Below, piece by piece: positions 56,504-64,000 of a stretch of DNA of 64,000 nucleotides; the first letter of the stretch is position 1; every line of letters begins with the position of its first letter. This stretch comes from Staphylococcus borealis (lineage in GTDB: Bacteria; Bacillota; Bacilli; Staphylococcales; Staphylococcaceae): the NCBI RefSeq assembly GCF_001224225.1, contig NZ_CUEE01000005.1, positions 62,001-126,000 on the forward strand, read 5' to 3'. The notes under the pieces are model-generated. The model made no database searches. It had not been told where the DNA came from and saw only the letters and a program-made list of their open reading frames with translations. The position numbers were made by a program, and so were the translations under genes.

Positions 56504-57451
56504 TTAAGCAAATACATCTTTATATAACGATTCGACATCTGGCAATTCACTGTCATCTGCATATTTCACGGCATCTTCGACAGCTTGTTCAGCTGCTTGT
56601 TCAATTTCATCTGCTTCTTCTTCAGTCAACCAACCTTCTTCGAGTGCTTGTCGCTTAAAGTCTTCTGTTGCATTTTTATCTGCATTACGGTCGTTTGGAG
56701 ATTTAACTTTTTGTTCATCACCTTCAAAATGTCCATACTTACGGTATGTGTCACACTCGATTAATGTAGGACCTTCACCATTTTTTGCTCGTTCAACGGC
56801 TTCTTGAGCTGCTTTGTACACTTCGACTACATCCATGCCATCTACTCTGACGCCTGGCATATTATAGGCTGTAGCACGTTCGGCAATTGTTTCTGAGGCA
56901 CTGGCATAGTCATGTGTTGTACCTTCACCGAATTGGTTATTTTCACAAACGAAGATAACTGGAAGATTTAAAATTGAAGCAAAATTTAGTCCTTCATGGA
57001 AATTCCCCTCATTTGCTGCACCATCTCCAAAGAAACAGACCGCTACATTCTTTTTACCTTGATTTCGAATAGAGATGCCAGCACCTGTCGCAAGACCAAA
57101 GCCACCACTTACGATACCGTTGGCCCCTAACATCCCTTTATCAATTTCCGCAACATGCATTGAGCCACCTTTACCATGGCCAAGACCATCGCGTTTACCC
57201 ATAATTTCAGCCATCATACCATTTAAGTCGCAACCTTTCGCAATCGCATGTCCATGACCACGGTGGGTACTAGTGATATAGTCATCATCTTCAAGTTGTG
57301 ACATAACACCAGTTGCTACGGCTTCTTCGCCTACATATAAATGAACAAAACCAGGAATTTTACCATCGCTAAAGATTTTATGCACCTTTTCTTCAAAGTA
57401 TCGAATTTCATTCATCGTTTTATAAATCCAACGTGCTTGTTCTTTTTCCAT
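56504..57451 (-). CDS. acoA: E1 alpha subunit of acetoin dehydrogenase-type complex
   Basis: A 315-residue thiamine-diphosphate enzyme subunit: RGHGHAIAKGCDLNGMMAEI, GHGKGGSMHVAEI, the ThDP motif GDGAANEGNFHEGLNFASIL and CENNQFGEGT. It lacks the long N-terminus of pyruvate dehydrogenase E1 alpha (about 370 residues) and matches AcoA length. Oxidatively cleaves acetoin to acetaldehyde and an acetyl group if the assignment holds; pyruvate or a branched-chain keto acid remain possible. Confidence 0.9.
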   Translation of the reverse strand: MEKEQARWIYKTMNEIRYFEEKVHKIFSDGKIPGFVHLYVGEEAVATGVMSQLEDDDYITSTHRGHGHAIAKGCDLNGMMAEIMGKRDGLGHGKGGSMHVAEIDKGMLGANGIVSGGFGLATGAGISIRNQGKKNVAVCFFGDGAANEGNFHEGLNFASILNLPVIFVCENNQFGEGTTHDYASASETIAERATAYNMPGVRVDGMDVVEVYKAAQEAVERAKNGEGPTLIECDTYRKYGHFEGDEQKVKSPNDRNADKNATEDFKRQALEEGWLTEEEADEIEQAAEQAVEDAVKYADDSELPDVESLYKDVFA

Positions 57452-57488
57452 CGTTAGTTCCTCCCATCACTCATGATTCGTTTTGTAA

Positions 57489-58841
57489 TTACATGTGAAT
57501 GGCTTTTCCGAAGTATGCATCCGCACTCTCACCAATAGCCTCTGATAGAGCGGGATGTGGTTGAATGATGTTAGATAATTCATTCATCGTACCTTCTGAG
57601 GCCTTAACACCTAATACTTCACCAATTAAATCTGTCGCGTGTGGACCAACAATAAAGGCACCTAATACTTCACCATACTTTTTATCAGCTACAATTTCGA
57701 TAAACCCTTGTGATTCTCCTTTTACAAGCGCTTTTGCATTACCTTGAAAAGTAGATTGTGTTACGGACACGTCATAACCCGCTTCCTTAGCTTGTTCCTC
57801 AGATAAACCCACAGAGGCTGCTTCAAGTCGAGTATAGATGCAACGCGTAATATTTTCTGGAGAAACTGGATTTGGATTTAATCCAGCTAAAGTTTCAACA
57901 ACATGTATTCCATGTGCGCTCGCTGCATGTGCAAGTTGATAGCCCTTAATTAGGTCTCCAATAGCATATACGTGTGGACGACTCGTTTGATAGTGGTCAT
58001 CAACTTGTACAAATTTACCGTCCATCTCTATATCTAATGCTTCAGTTACTTTAATATTCGGCTGTCGACCAGTTGCCACCAATAATGTATCAAATGACAC
58101 ATCATCGTAATTCTCTAAGATTACTTCGGATGAGGTTAATTGACTGATCTTAGCGCTGGTCAAAATTTTAATCTTTTGACTCTTCAAATGTGCTTTTAAT
58201 CGTTCACGCACCACTTCAATCTCAGTCAGGAGAATATCTTCATTTACTTCAATCATTGTGACCTTAACTCCCAAATCTGCCATTGAAGAAGCTAACTCAG
58301 TCGCAATAACACCACCCCCAATAATGGCAAGTTGTTTAGGTAATGTATCTAAATCAAAAAATGTGTCTGTAGTTTCATATTTAATATCATCTAATCCCTT
58401 AATAGGCGGGATAAATGGTTTGCTACCTGTAGCTAAAATAATATCTTTTGATTGATAAGTGTCACTATTTACCTTGACCTTTAAATCATCTGTTACAGTA
58501 GCCTCTCCCTCAATATAAGTCACTTTATTTTTCTTTAATAAATACTTCACACCATCCGTAAGCGTGTTAACAATGTGCTGTTTACGTTTCAATAATTTTG
58601 AGAAGTTCACTTTTAATGATTGTGTTTCAATCCCCCAATCATTAGCCATACTGATGTCATGCGCCTTTGTTCCATGTTCAAGTAATGTTTTAGAAGGTAT
58701 GCAACCTACGTTTAAACAAGTCCCCCCTGCATTAGTTTTCTCTACTATTGCTACCTTTTGACCTAATTGTGCAGCGCGAATAGCGGCAACATATCCACCA
58801 GGTCCTGCACCAACAACAATCAAATCATATGATTCTGTCAT
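57489..58841 (-). CDS. acoL: Dihydrolipoyl dehydrogenase, first gene of the acetoin operon
   Basis: A 450-residue flavoenzyme: GAGPGGYVAAIRAAQLGQKV, GGTCLNVGCIPSKTLLEH (redox pair), AIIGGGVIATELASSMADLG, and HPALSEAIGESADAYFGKA at the C-terminus. First gene of the transcript; E1 alpha follows after 37 bases. A GTG 9 bases upstream is also open, but the ATG at 58841 is better spaced from AGGTGAT. A near-consensus cre site lies about 90 bases upstream. Confidence 0.92.
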   Translation of the reverse strand: MTESYDLIVVGAGPGGYVAAIRAAQLGQKVAIVEKTNAGGTCLNVGCIPSKTLLEHGTKAHDISMANDWGIETQSLKVNFSKLLKRKQHIVNTLTDGVKYLLKKNKVTYIEGEATVTDDLKVKVNSDTYQSKDIILATGSKPFIPPIKGLDDIKYETTDTFFDLDTLPKQLAIIGGGVIATELASSMADLGVKVTMIEVNEDILLTEIEVVRERLKAHLKSQKIKILTSAKISQLTSSEVILENYDDVSFDTLLVATGRQPNIKVTEALDIEMDGKFVQVDDHYQTSRPHVYAIGDLIKGYQLAHAASAHGIHVVETLAGLNPNPVSPENITRCIYTRLEAASVGLSEEQAKEAGYDVSVTQSTFQGNAKALVKGESQGFIEIVADKKYGEVLGAFIVGPHATDLIGEVLGVKASEGTMNELSNIIQPHPALSEAIGESADAYFGKAIHM

Positions 58842-58929
58842 CACTATCACCTACTCTCATAAGAACATATTATTGTGCAACCCAAAATACTCTGTAAAAA
58901 CATAGAAATAAAATATGCTTTATTTTTAA

Positions 58930-58943
58930 TGTAAGCGCTATCT
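58930..58943. promoter_or_regulatory. cre site upstream of the acetoin dehydrogenase-like operon
   Basis: TGTAAGCGCTATCT matches the cre consensus except the last base. Acetoin use in firmicutes is repressed by glucose, which fits. Confidence 0.65.
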
Positions 58944-59080
58944 TATTTCTTTAATTACATTTTATACTCATGATTTTGAATTTTCAAATAATTGTAAAAT
59001 TAAATTTTTATATACTTATTTCTTAAATTTCATATCGATTTTATACGATTTCACTAACTATCTCACTAGTCTCTCAAAGC

Positions 59081-59112
59081 AAAAAACCTCTAGCCAAATA
59101 GACTAGAGGTTT
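59081..59112 (-). terminator. Terminator of the AhpD-like gene
   Basis: On the minus strand AAACCTCTAGTC pairs with GGCTAGAGGTTT and a T-run follows. Confidence 0.85.
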
Positions 59113-59115
59113 GTG

Positions 59116-59523
59116 TTATGGTTGTAATTTCATTATTGCACCAAAGTTCTGTTGTGCGTTGGTGAATGTAATAAATGCAATGAGTTCAACGATTTCTTCT
59201 GTTGTTAGATTGTCTTGAAGTACTTTAATAATGTTGTCTGGAATGTGGTCGCCCATTTTGATAAACACCTCGGTAAATCCTATGCAAATGGATGATTTTT
59301 CATCTTTTAGACTGCCGGTAGGTTGACCTTTTGCCTTACAGTATTGGCACCCATTATTCTGGGCTAACATTCTTCGTATTTCTTCTTTCAATGCCTTGCT
59401 AAGTGTGCCGTCACTTTCTAGCACATCACTTAGCTGTGACCATGACTGCATGATTTTGTCTTGATGGCCTAATAACTTTTGAAATGGTGTCTGGCCGTTG
59501 TTCGATGGGGGTATAATTGACAT
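59116..59523 (-). CDS. AhpD-like (carboxymuconolactone decarboxylase family) protein
   Basis: A 135-residue helical protein with the CxxC redox motif in NNGCQYCKAKG (about residue 57-66) and the family tail VELIAFITFTNAQQNFGAI. AhpD-type proteins reduce peroxides or partner flavoenzymes; substrate unknown. It follows the PatB/MalY gene by 13 bases and is likely cotranscribed with it. Confidence 0.85.
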   Translation of the reverse strand: MSIIPPSNNGQTPFQKLLGHQDKIMQSWSQLSDVLESDGTLSKALKEEIRRMLAQNNGCQYCKAKGQPTGSLKDEKSSICIGFTEVFIKMGDHIPDNIIKVLQDNLTTEEIVELIAFITFTNAQQNFGAIMKLQP

Positions 59524-59536
59524 GCATAATCTCCTT

Positions 59537-60733
59537 TTAAATCAATGCATCTTTTATTTTTTGTAATCCTTTTTTCATAACTTCACGTGGAATGGCAATA
59601 TTGATTCTAATGTGACTTTCCGCGTTATGGACAAATTGTTCTTGTCCTTCAATGATTACGCCTGCGTGTTTGATAAAGTATTTCGCGATGGGTTCGTTGA
59701 TTTCTTTTTCTTTGATGTAATAGCTTAAATCTACCCATGCGAGGTATGTGGCTTCTGGTATTTTAAATTCTGCATGAGGGAGTTCTTGTTCTAAGAAGTT
59801 TGCCAAATATTTGAAGTTATCGTCTAAATAATCATTCATAGCGGCTAACCAGTCTTCGCCTTTTTCATAAGCTGTTTGTGTCGCAACGATACTTAATGGA
59901 TTCTCAGAACTAAAGTGATGTAACTTCCATGTCTTTAATAATCTTCTATTCGGAATAATGATGTTTGAGAACATTAAGCCTGCTATATTAAATGCCTTAC
60001 TTTGCGACATTGCGGTCACAATCTTATCGTAATCTGGCACTGCTTTAGCAAAAGGGATATGGGTTTGACCGGCACGTTTAATGTCACAATGAATTTCATC
60101 TGAAATGATCCATACATCATTATCTGCCATGATTTGACCAAATTGTTTCAATTCATCTTCTGACCATACGCGGCCTGTTGGATTATGTGGGTTCGCAAAG
60201 ATACACAGTTTAATATTTTCTGATTCTACTTTTTTGCGTACATCTTCGAAATCAATTTCATAATAACCGTTATGATTAATCATTGGAGAATAAACCGTTT
60301 CAATGTGGTTTTTATCGCATGCCATTTTAAATGGTCCATAACTTGGTGTTAAAATAAGCGCTTTGTCATCTTCATCACAAATATAACTTACAAGTTCAAT
60401 TAACCCAGCAACTATACCATGAGAGAATACAAGGTGGTCTTGTGGGAATGTATAACCAAATCGTCGCTCTGTCCATGAGACAAAGGCATCATAATAATCT
60501 GTACCAAATAAGTTAGTGTAACCTAGAATCTTTTTATCTAGTCTATCTTTAATCGCATCTAACACAACGTCGGGTGTCGCGAAATCCATATCAGCGACCC
60601 ACATACGGATGAGTTCATCATGGTCTTCTAAGTCTGAAGTATCTGCATCTCCAAATAAGTAACCTTTATAACCTTCAACATTCATCGCATTAGTTTCACG
60701 GCGATCAATGATTTCATCAAAATTGTACGTCAC
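59537..60733 (-). CDS. PatB/MalY-type PLP-dependent C-S beta-lyase
   Basis: A 398-residue type I aminotransferase-fold protein: WVADMDFATPDVVLDAI, FSHGIVAGLIELV, ILTPSYGPF, FANPHNPTGRVW, ISDEIHCDIK and the PLP-lysine in MSQSKAFNIAGL, then HIRINIAIP. Members cleave cystathionine or cysteine conjugates. The GTG at 60733 is 7 bases from AGGAGG and preferred to the ATG 7 codons upstream, which lies before that site. Confidence 0.88.
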   Translation of the reverse strand: MTYNFDEIIDRRETNAMNVEGYKGYLFGDADTSDLEDHDELIRMWVADMDFATPDVVLDAIKDRLDKKILGYTNLFGTDYYDAFVSWTERRFGYTFPQDHLVFSHGIVAGLIELVSYICDEDDKALILTPSYGPFKMACDKNHIETVYSPMINHNGYYEIDFEDVRKKVESENIKLCIFANPHNPTGRVWSEDELKQFGQIMADNDVWIISDEIHCDIKRAGQTHIPFAKAVPDYDKIVTAMSQSKAFNIAGLMFSNIIIPNRRLLKTWKLHHFSSENPLSIVATQTAYEKGEDWLAAMNDYLDDNFKYLANFLEQELPHAEFKIPEATYLAWVDLSYYIKEKEINEPIAKYFIKHAGVIIEGQEQFVHNAESHIRINIAIPREVMKKGLQKIKDALI

Positions 60734-60831
60734 ATGAATGCCTCCTATAATCATTGTTTAATATATTTTATTGTAATACTTCCAAATCATGAATTCACTT
60801 TTTAAGATTTTCTCTTCTAAATATAAAAATT

Positions 60832-60874
60832 GGGAGAAAGACAAGAAATTCATATAGAATTCTGTCTCTCTCCC
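60832..60874. repeat. Diverged staphylococcal hairpin repeat / terminator
   Basis: GGGAGAAAGACA and TGTCTCTCTCCC are arms around an AATTCATATAGAATT loop, between the HdeD-like gene and the PatB gene leader. The sequence differs from other copies but keeps the GAATTC-containing loop. Confidence 0.65.
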
Positions 60875-60886
60875 TCCCCTGAAAAT

Positions 60887-61399
60887 TTATGCAAGGCCGT
60901 CAATGACATAAGTTACACCTAAAATTGCAAATGTGATCGCAATCATTGTTGAAACAAGTATCATCCCCATCATAGGATTAAATAATAAAATCATTCCTAA
61001 TAGCAAGCCTAAAATATTAACTATGATAGATAGTCCTTTTAAACGGCTTTGCTTAGAAATCGTAAGTAGACCGATAATTGAACTTACAATAAACCATGCG
61101 GCAAACATGAAAATAAAGAATGTTGAACTTGCTCCAACATTAAACATGACTAGCAGTCCAAATATAATATCTATAATTCCTATAACCATAATAAGTCCAG
61201 TACCACTACCAGCGACCGCTCTTGCAGCACGACGGAATAACAGCTGAATCACACCGTTAATAAGAATAAATAAACCAATAAGCCAAGTCAGCGTGTAGAA
61301 GTTTTTAACAGGATAACTAAAGATGATAACTGCCACAATTAACAGTAATGTCCCCATTATTAAGCTTGACCATTTCAATTTGTTATTATCTTGTGCCAA
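60887..61399 (-). CDS. HdeD-like DUF308 membrane protein
   Basis: A 170-residue protein starting at a TTG (MAQDNNKLKWSS), with six hydrophobic segments in the DUF308 two-repeat pattern (WLIGLFILINGVIQLLFRR, GIIDIIFGLLVMFN, FAAWFIVSSIIGL). AAGGAG precedes the TTG at 9 bases. In E. coli HdeD is linked to acid resistance; the function here is unknown. Single gene. Confidence 0.85.
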   Translation of the reverse strand: MAQDNNKLKWSSLIMGTLLLIVAVIIFSYPVKNFYTLTWLIGLFILINGVIQLLFRRAARAVAGSGTGLIMVIGIIDIIFGLLVMFNVGASSTFFIFMFAAWFIVSSIIGLLTISKQSRLKGLSIIVNILGLLLGMILLFNPMMGMILVSTMIAITFAILGVTYVIDGLA

Positions 61400-61497
61400 T
61401 GTAATAACTCCTTCCAACTAAAAAACAATAATTCAAGTATAAGAAATTTATGGTCAGGTAACAATAAATAAAATTTCATTATAAAAATGATACATTT

Positions 61498-62070
61498 TTA
61501 TAATGCGTCAATATCATCTTTAGTTGAATTTCGATATAAGTTCGTTACGCCTGTTTTTTCTAACGCTTTTACAATATAGTAGCCAAATGCACCTGATAAT
61601 AACGTTCCGCTTAAAATTCTAATCGTATAAAGTAAGATTATATTCCAAGTAGATAATTCTCCCAAATAGTTAAATAACCAATCAACTGGTATAGTAAATA
61701 TTCCAGCAGTCGCACCAGCTAACATAGCTACTGCTAGTTTAGTAGATTTGTATTTAAAAATTAAAAATATAATTTCACATGCTAAGCCTTGCGCTAAACT
61801 ATGTAATAAGATGGACATATTAATATCTCCCGATAAAATTGTCTCCCCGGCTCCTGCAGCTAGCTCAGCTAGTAACGCCACTCCTGGTTTACGAATTATT
61901 AAAAATGCAACTACTGCAGCTATAAACCAAAGTCCATAAGCTATTTGATCTAAATGAAGACCTAATGGTTTTAATGCTGCAACAGTTAGTCCTACACCCT
62001 TATAAATCAAACCAAAAATAAAGCTAATTAAAACAGTTACCAATATATCTGCCAAATTTAAATTTTTCAA
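61498..62070 (-). CDS. YkoE-type S component of a thiamine-precursor ECF transporter
   Basis: A 190-residue protein with five to six segments: YGLWFIAAVVAFLIIRKPGV, LAELAAGAGETILSG and LAQGLACEIIFLIFKY resemble Bacillus YkoE, the substrate-binding subunit for hydroxymethylpyrimidine/thiamine import. A TPP riboswitch in the leader strongly supports a thiamine-related role. ATPase and T components (YkoD, YkoC) are not seen downstream; the PatB/HdeD genes follow instead, so it may use a shared energising module or other subunits. Confidence 0.82.
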   Translation of the reverse strand: MKNLNLADILVTVLISFIFGLIYKGVGLTVAALKPLGLHLDQIAYGLWFIAAVVAFLIIRKPGVALLAELAAGAGETILSGDINMSILLHSLAQGLACEIIFLIFKYKSTKLAVAMLAGATAGIFTIPVDWLFNYLGELSTWNIILLYTIRILSGTLLSGAFGYYIVKALEKTGVTNLYRNSTKDDIDAL

Positions 62071-62112
62071 CTTTTTCCTACTCCTTTAGAAGAAATATGC
62101 AGAAAAGTACAT

Positions 62113-62149
62113 AAAAAACACAAACTTATCTAACCAGAAAGTTTGCGCA
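62113..62149 (-). terminator. Riboswitch terminator of the YkoE gene
   Basis: On the minus strand CGCAAACTT pairs with AAGTTTGTG, followed by TTTTTT. It lies between the riboswitch and the gene, so TPP binding would favour termination. Confidence 0.8.
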
Positions 62150-62180
62150 TAAAAAAGTATATAGATTTATATTTGATATA

Positions 62181-62268
62181 TACTTCCCTACGCTAGTGCT
62201 AACTAGTTCAGGTTCAAAGGGTTTGGATTGCTCCATCTCAGTTAAAAAACACCCCTAGTACTGATATC
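62181..62268 (-). promoter_or_regulatory. TPP riboswitch (THI box), minus strand
   Basis: Reading the minus strand, GGGGTG, CTGAGATGGAG, ACCCTTTGAACCTGA, ACTAGTTAGCACTAG and CGTAGGGAAGTA occur in the canonical order of the THI-box P2 to P5 elements. It precedes the YkoE gene. Confidence 0.95.
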
Positions 62269-62280
62269 TGCTTTATTTTA

Positions 62281-62309
62281 AATATAATTACCTTTTATTC
62301 ATTTGTCAA
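62281..62309 (-). promoter_or_regulatory. Promoter of the YkoE transcript
   Basis: On the minus strand TTGACA and TATATT with 17 bases between, just upstream of the riboswitch. Confidence 0.8.
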
Positions 62310-62318
62310 AAATTAATT

Positions 62319-62347
62319 TTGAAATTCAATTAATATTTTAATATAAT
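62319..62347 (+). promoter_or_regulatory. Promoter of the luxE-luxC-like transcript
   Basis: TTGAAA and TATAAT with 17 bases between, only 10 bases from the -35 of the divergent promoter. Confidence 0.8.
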
Positions 62348-62371
62348 ATAAGCAACATTAAAATTATATAT

Positions 62372-62452
62372 CACTATGGGTGCTATTTGCTGAGAGAAGT
62401 TATCAACTTCAACCATTGAACCTGATATGGCTAAAACCAACGTAGGAAAGTG
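62372..62452 (+). promoter_or_regulatory. TPP riboswitch (THI box), plus strand
   Basis: GGGTGC, TGCTGAGAGAAG, ACCATTGAACCTGATATGG, a short variable arm and CGTAGGAAAGTG follow the THI-box order. It precedes the luxE-like gene and so ties that operon to thiamine status. Confidence 0.93.
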
Positions 62453-62479
62453 ATTTCGAGATAACTATTATACCTATTA

Positions 62480-62517
62480 AAGCAGGGAGCACTGTATTGT
62501 TGCTCCCTGTTTTTTAT
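62480..62517 (+). terminator. Riboswitch terminator of the luxE-like gene
   Basis: AGCAGGGAGCA pairs with TGCTCCCTGTT, followed by TTTTATTTT, 19 bases before the luxE-like start. Position fits TPP-dependent attenuation. Confidence 0.85.
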
Positions 62518-62536
62518 TTTAAAGGAGTAGATACAA

Positions 62537-63604
62537 ATGAACTTTAAACAAATTAAACAATATATTTATCAATTTATTGAAAATGGTAGTTCTGATGATT
62601 TCCCAACAGTTGCTTTAAAACTATTTGAATATCAATTTAATAACAACCGTGACTATAAAAGATTTTGCCTATCTCAAGGAAAAACACCTCAAACAATTAA
62701 TGATTGGAAAGATATTCCAGCTGTCCCAATTAATGCATTCAAACATGCAACATTTAGTACTATACCGATTGAAGATGCCCAATTTATCTATATGACTAGC
62801 GGTACTACTAGCGGAATTAAAGGCAAAAACTATCATAAAGATTTAGATGTTTATGACTTAGCTATGACTTCATTTTTTAAGAAAATGTTTCTTCCAGATT
62901 ACAGTGAGATTGAGATGGCTATATTATTCCCTTCTCCTAAAGAACTTCCAAGTTCTTCATTAGCTCATTACCTTGAAGTAGCGAAATCAACATTCGGAAC
63001 AAAAAATAGTGCAATATATATTGACAATAGCGGTATTCAATATACAAAACTTATTCAAGCTTTAAGACAATCTGAAACAAATGGAACACCATTTTCATTG
63101 CTTGGTGCAAGTTATAGCATTGTTCATTTAATGGAATATCTAGAAGAACATAATTTAACTTTTATATTACCTGAAGGTAGCCGTATATTAGATACAGGAG
63201 GTTACAAAAATCGTTCTAAAGAACTACCTCAACAAGAATTTTACGATAAATTATCAAATATATTTAATATCTCAAAAAACATGTGTATCAATATGTATGG
63301 TGTTACAGAATTAAGTACACAATTTTATGATAAAGGGAATCAAATATCTCCATCAATTAAATTTTCACCTCATTGGTGTAGAAGTCGTGTTGTTAATCCA
63401 ATGACTATGAAGGATGTTTCCTATAATGAAAAAGGTATTTTAATTCACTATGATTTAGCAAACTATAACTCTGTGGCAACAATCATGATGGAAGATGTTG
63501 GAGAACCTACTGAGCAAGGATTTATATTACATGGTCGAACTGAAGGATCATTGGCAAAAGGTTGTTCATTAGCTGTAGAGGAATTTTTAAATTCTAAAAA
63601 TTAA
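62537..63604 (+). CDS. LuxE-like acyl-protein synthetase (adenylate-forming)
   Basis: A 355-residue protein of the LuxE/acyl-protein synthetase family (PF04443): VPINAFKHATF (about 63-73), nucleotide motif YMTSGTTSGIKG (85-96), MYGVTELSTQFYD (about 258-270) and the C-terminal GRTEGSLAKGCS. LuxE activates a fatty acid as acyl-AMP and hands the acyl group to LuxC. No luciferase genes accompany it, so it likely supplies an aldehyde or acyl intermediate for another purpose. It follows a TPP riboswitch and its own terminator, with AAAGGAG before the ATG. Confidence 0.85.
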   Translation: MNFKQIKQYIYQFIENGSSDDFPTVALKLFEYQFNNNRDYKRFCLSQGKTPQTINDWKDIPAVPINAFKHATFSTIPIEDAQFIYMTSGTTSGIKGKNYHKDLDVYDLAMTSFFKKMFLPDYSEIEMAILFPSPKELPSSSLAHYLEVAKSTFGTKNSAIYIDNSGIQYTKLIQALRQSETNGTPFSLLGASYSIVHLMEYLEEHNLTFILPEGSRILDTGGYKNRSKELPQQEFYDKLSNIFNISKNMCINMYGVTELSTQFYDKGNQISPSIKFSPHWCRSRVVNPMTMKDVSYNEKGILIHYDLANYNSVATIMMEDVGEPTEQGFILHGRTEGSLAKGCSLAVEEFLNSKN

Positions 63605-63614
63605 GGAGATACTT

Positions 63615-64000
63615 ATGAAATTAAAAGTTGGACATGTGCCTTTTATAGCGAGTCATGAAATACATTATAAAGAAATCGAGTTTCAAGACTGTACCGCTTT
63701 AGTGCCTGAATTAACCGAAAATCAATTAGAATTCGTTTGCTCTAAAATAAAAGAACATAGAGCAAAATTGAGAAGTTATTCAACTTCAAAAATTATTAGT
63801 TTAATTGACCAAGCTATTCATGAACTCCTAGATTCCCAATCCGAATGGAGAAAAAATATTGATAGAATCATACCTCAAACTACAGGATATAGTTCAGAAA
63901 TACTTAAAGTAGGATTTACAAAATACTTAACTACTTTTAGAAAATTTGAACTACAACGCTTCGTATCAGAAGATTTTTATAACCCTAATATTTTAGAACA
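63615..64000 (+). CDS. LuxC-like acyl-CoA reductase, 5' part
   Basis: The frame starts at ATG 63615 (AAGGAGAT site) and is open to the window end: about 128 residues, starting MKLKVGHVPFIASHEIHYKE. The region IPQTTGYSSEILKVGFTKYL with the following LTTFRKFELQRF resembles the N-terminal part of LuxC/acyl-CoA reductase (PF05893), and pairing with LuxE supports this. LuxC reduces an acyl group to an aldehyde with NADPH. The catalytic Cys would lie beyond the window. Confidence 0.75.
   Translation, partial: MKLKVGHVPFIASHEIHYKEIEFQDCTALVPELTENQLEFVCSKIKEHRAKLRSYSTSKIISLIDQAIHELLDSQSEWRKNIDRIIPQTTGYSSEILKVGFTKYLTTFRKFELQRFVSEDFYNPNILE

Larger units (their letters stand above)
62071..62536. other. 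Divergent TPP-riboswitch control region
   Basis: The 466-base gap contains back-to-back promoters, one TPP riboswitch per strand, and an intrinsic terminator for each. No gene is present. Confidence 0.85.

Noticed and set aside
62537-64000. Bioluminescence operon because of LuxE and LuxC homologues
   Set aside because: No luxA/luxB is visible, and the riboswitch points to thiamine metabolism. The LLM enzyme at 17487 is far away, in the SirTM operon.
1-64000. CRISPR array, rRNA, tRNA, insertion sequence, integrase or attachment-site repeats
   Set aside because: No regularly spaced repeats, tRNA cloverleaf with CCA-like ends, transposase or integrase motifs were recognised.

Overview
The window looks like a low-GC chromosome segment from a staphylococcus, probably coagulase-negative; the species cannot be fixed from this sequence. 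Pointers to the genus are a YSIRK/LPKSG cell-wall protein, the GcvH-L / macrodomain / SirTM / LplA2 operon, the mtlA-mtlR-mtlF-mtlD order, and scattered copies of an intergenic hairpin with arms like GGGAGTGGGACAGAATTC and GAATTCGTCGTCCCAC. No rRNA, tRNA, CRISPR array, insertion sequence or prophage was seen.

Layout. 1-7.2 kb: a complete sialic acid route, nanT (cut by the window edge)-nanA on the minus strand, nanK on plus, nanR on minus, nanE-nagB on plus and nagA on minus, taking N-acetylneuraminate to fructose-6-phosphate. Two copies of one palindrome (probable NanR operator) and a perfect cre site sit in the promoter regions. 7.4-13 kb: transporters (BCCT, DUF819, DASS) and a DUF1445 protein. 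13.1-14.8 kb: a small AT-rich patch with a toxin-antitoxin-like pair (55-aa protein plus TacT-like GNAT), a tubby/LURP-one-like protein and a small membrane protein. 14.9-15.9 kb: an isolated bioB with a BirA-type operator. 16-21.6 kb: an OYE-type flavoenzyme diverging from the LLM-flavoenzyme / gcvH-L / macrodomain / sirTM / lplA2 operon (lipoylation-dependent ADP-ribosylation). 21.8-25.1 kb: arcC-argF and a PfoR-type membrane protein. 25.9-29 kb: a 1038-aa LPXTG surface protein.

29.1-41.5 kb is the accessory, defence-like part: an unrecognised two-gene module (zinc-ribbon/TerB-like/membrane protein plus a coiled-coil protein with His/Asp motifs suggesting a metal-dependent hydrolase), divergent from a complete type I restriction-modification system (hsdR, hsdM, hsdS), then a stand-alone reverse transcriptase of the group II-like/UG-Abi kind with a structured leader, and a convergent pair of unknown genes, one rich in CxxC motifs. 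These are the best candidates for undescribed biology.

42-64 kb returns to metabolic genes: a SpoIIM-fold protein, rarD, the mannitol PTS operon with a clear MtlR operator and promoter, an SDR, a PadR/HAAS pair, an acetoin dehydrogenase-like operon (two dihydrolipoyl dehydrogenases, E1 alpha, E1 beta, E2) with cre sites, an AhpD-like protein, a PatB/MalY lyase, an HdeD-like protein, then two divergent TPP riboswitches. One controls a YkoE-type thiamine-precursor transporter subunit; the other controls an unexpected LuxE-LuxC-like gene pair that runs off the window. The pervasive theme is sugar and cofactor metabolism under operator and riboswitch control.
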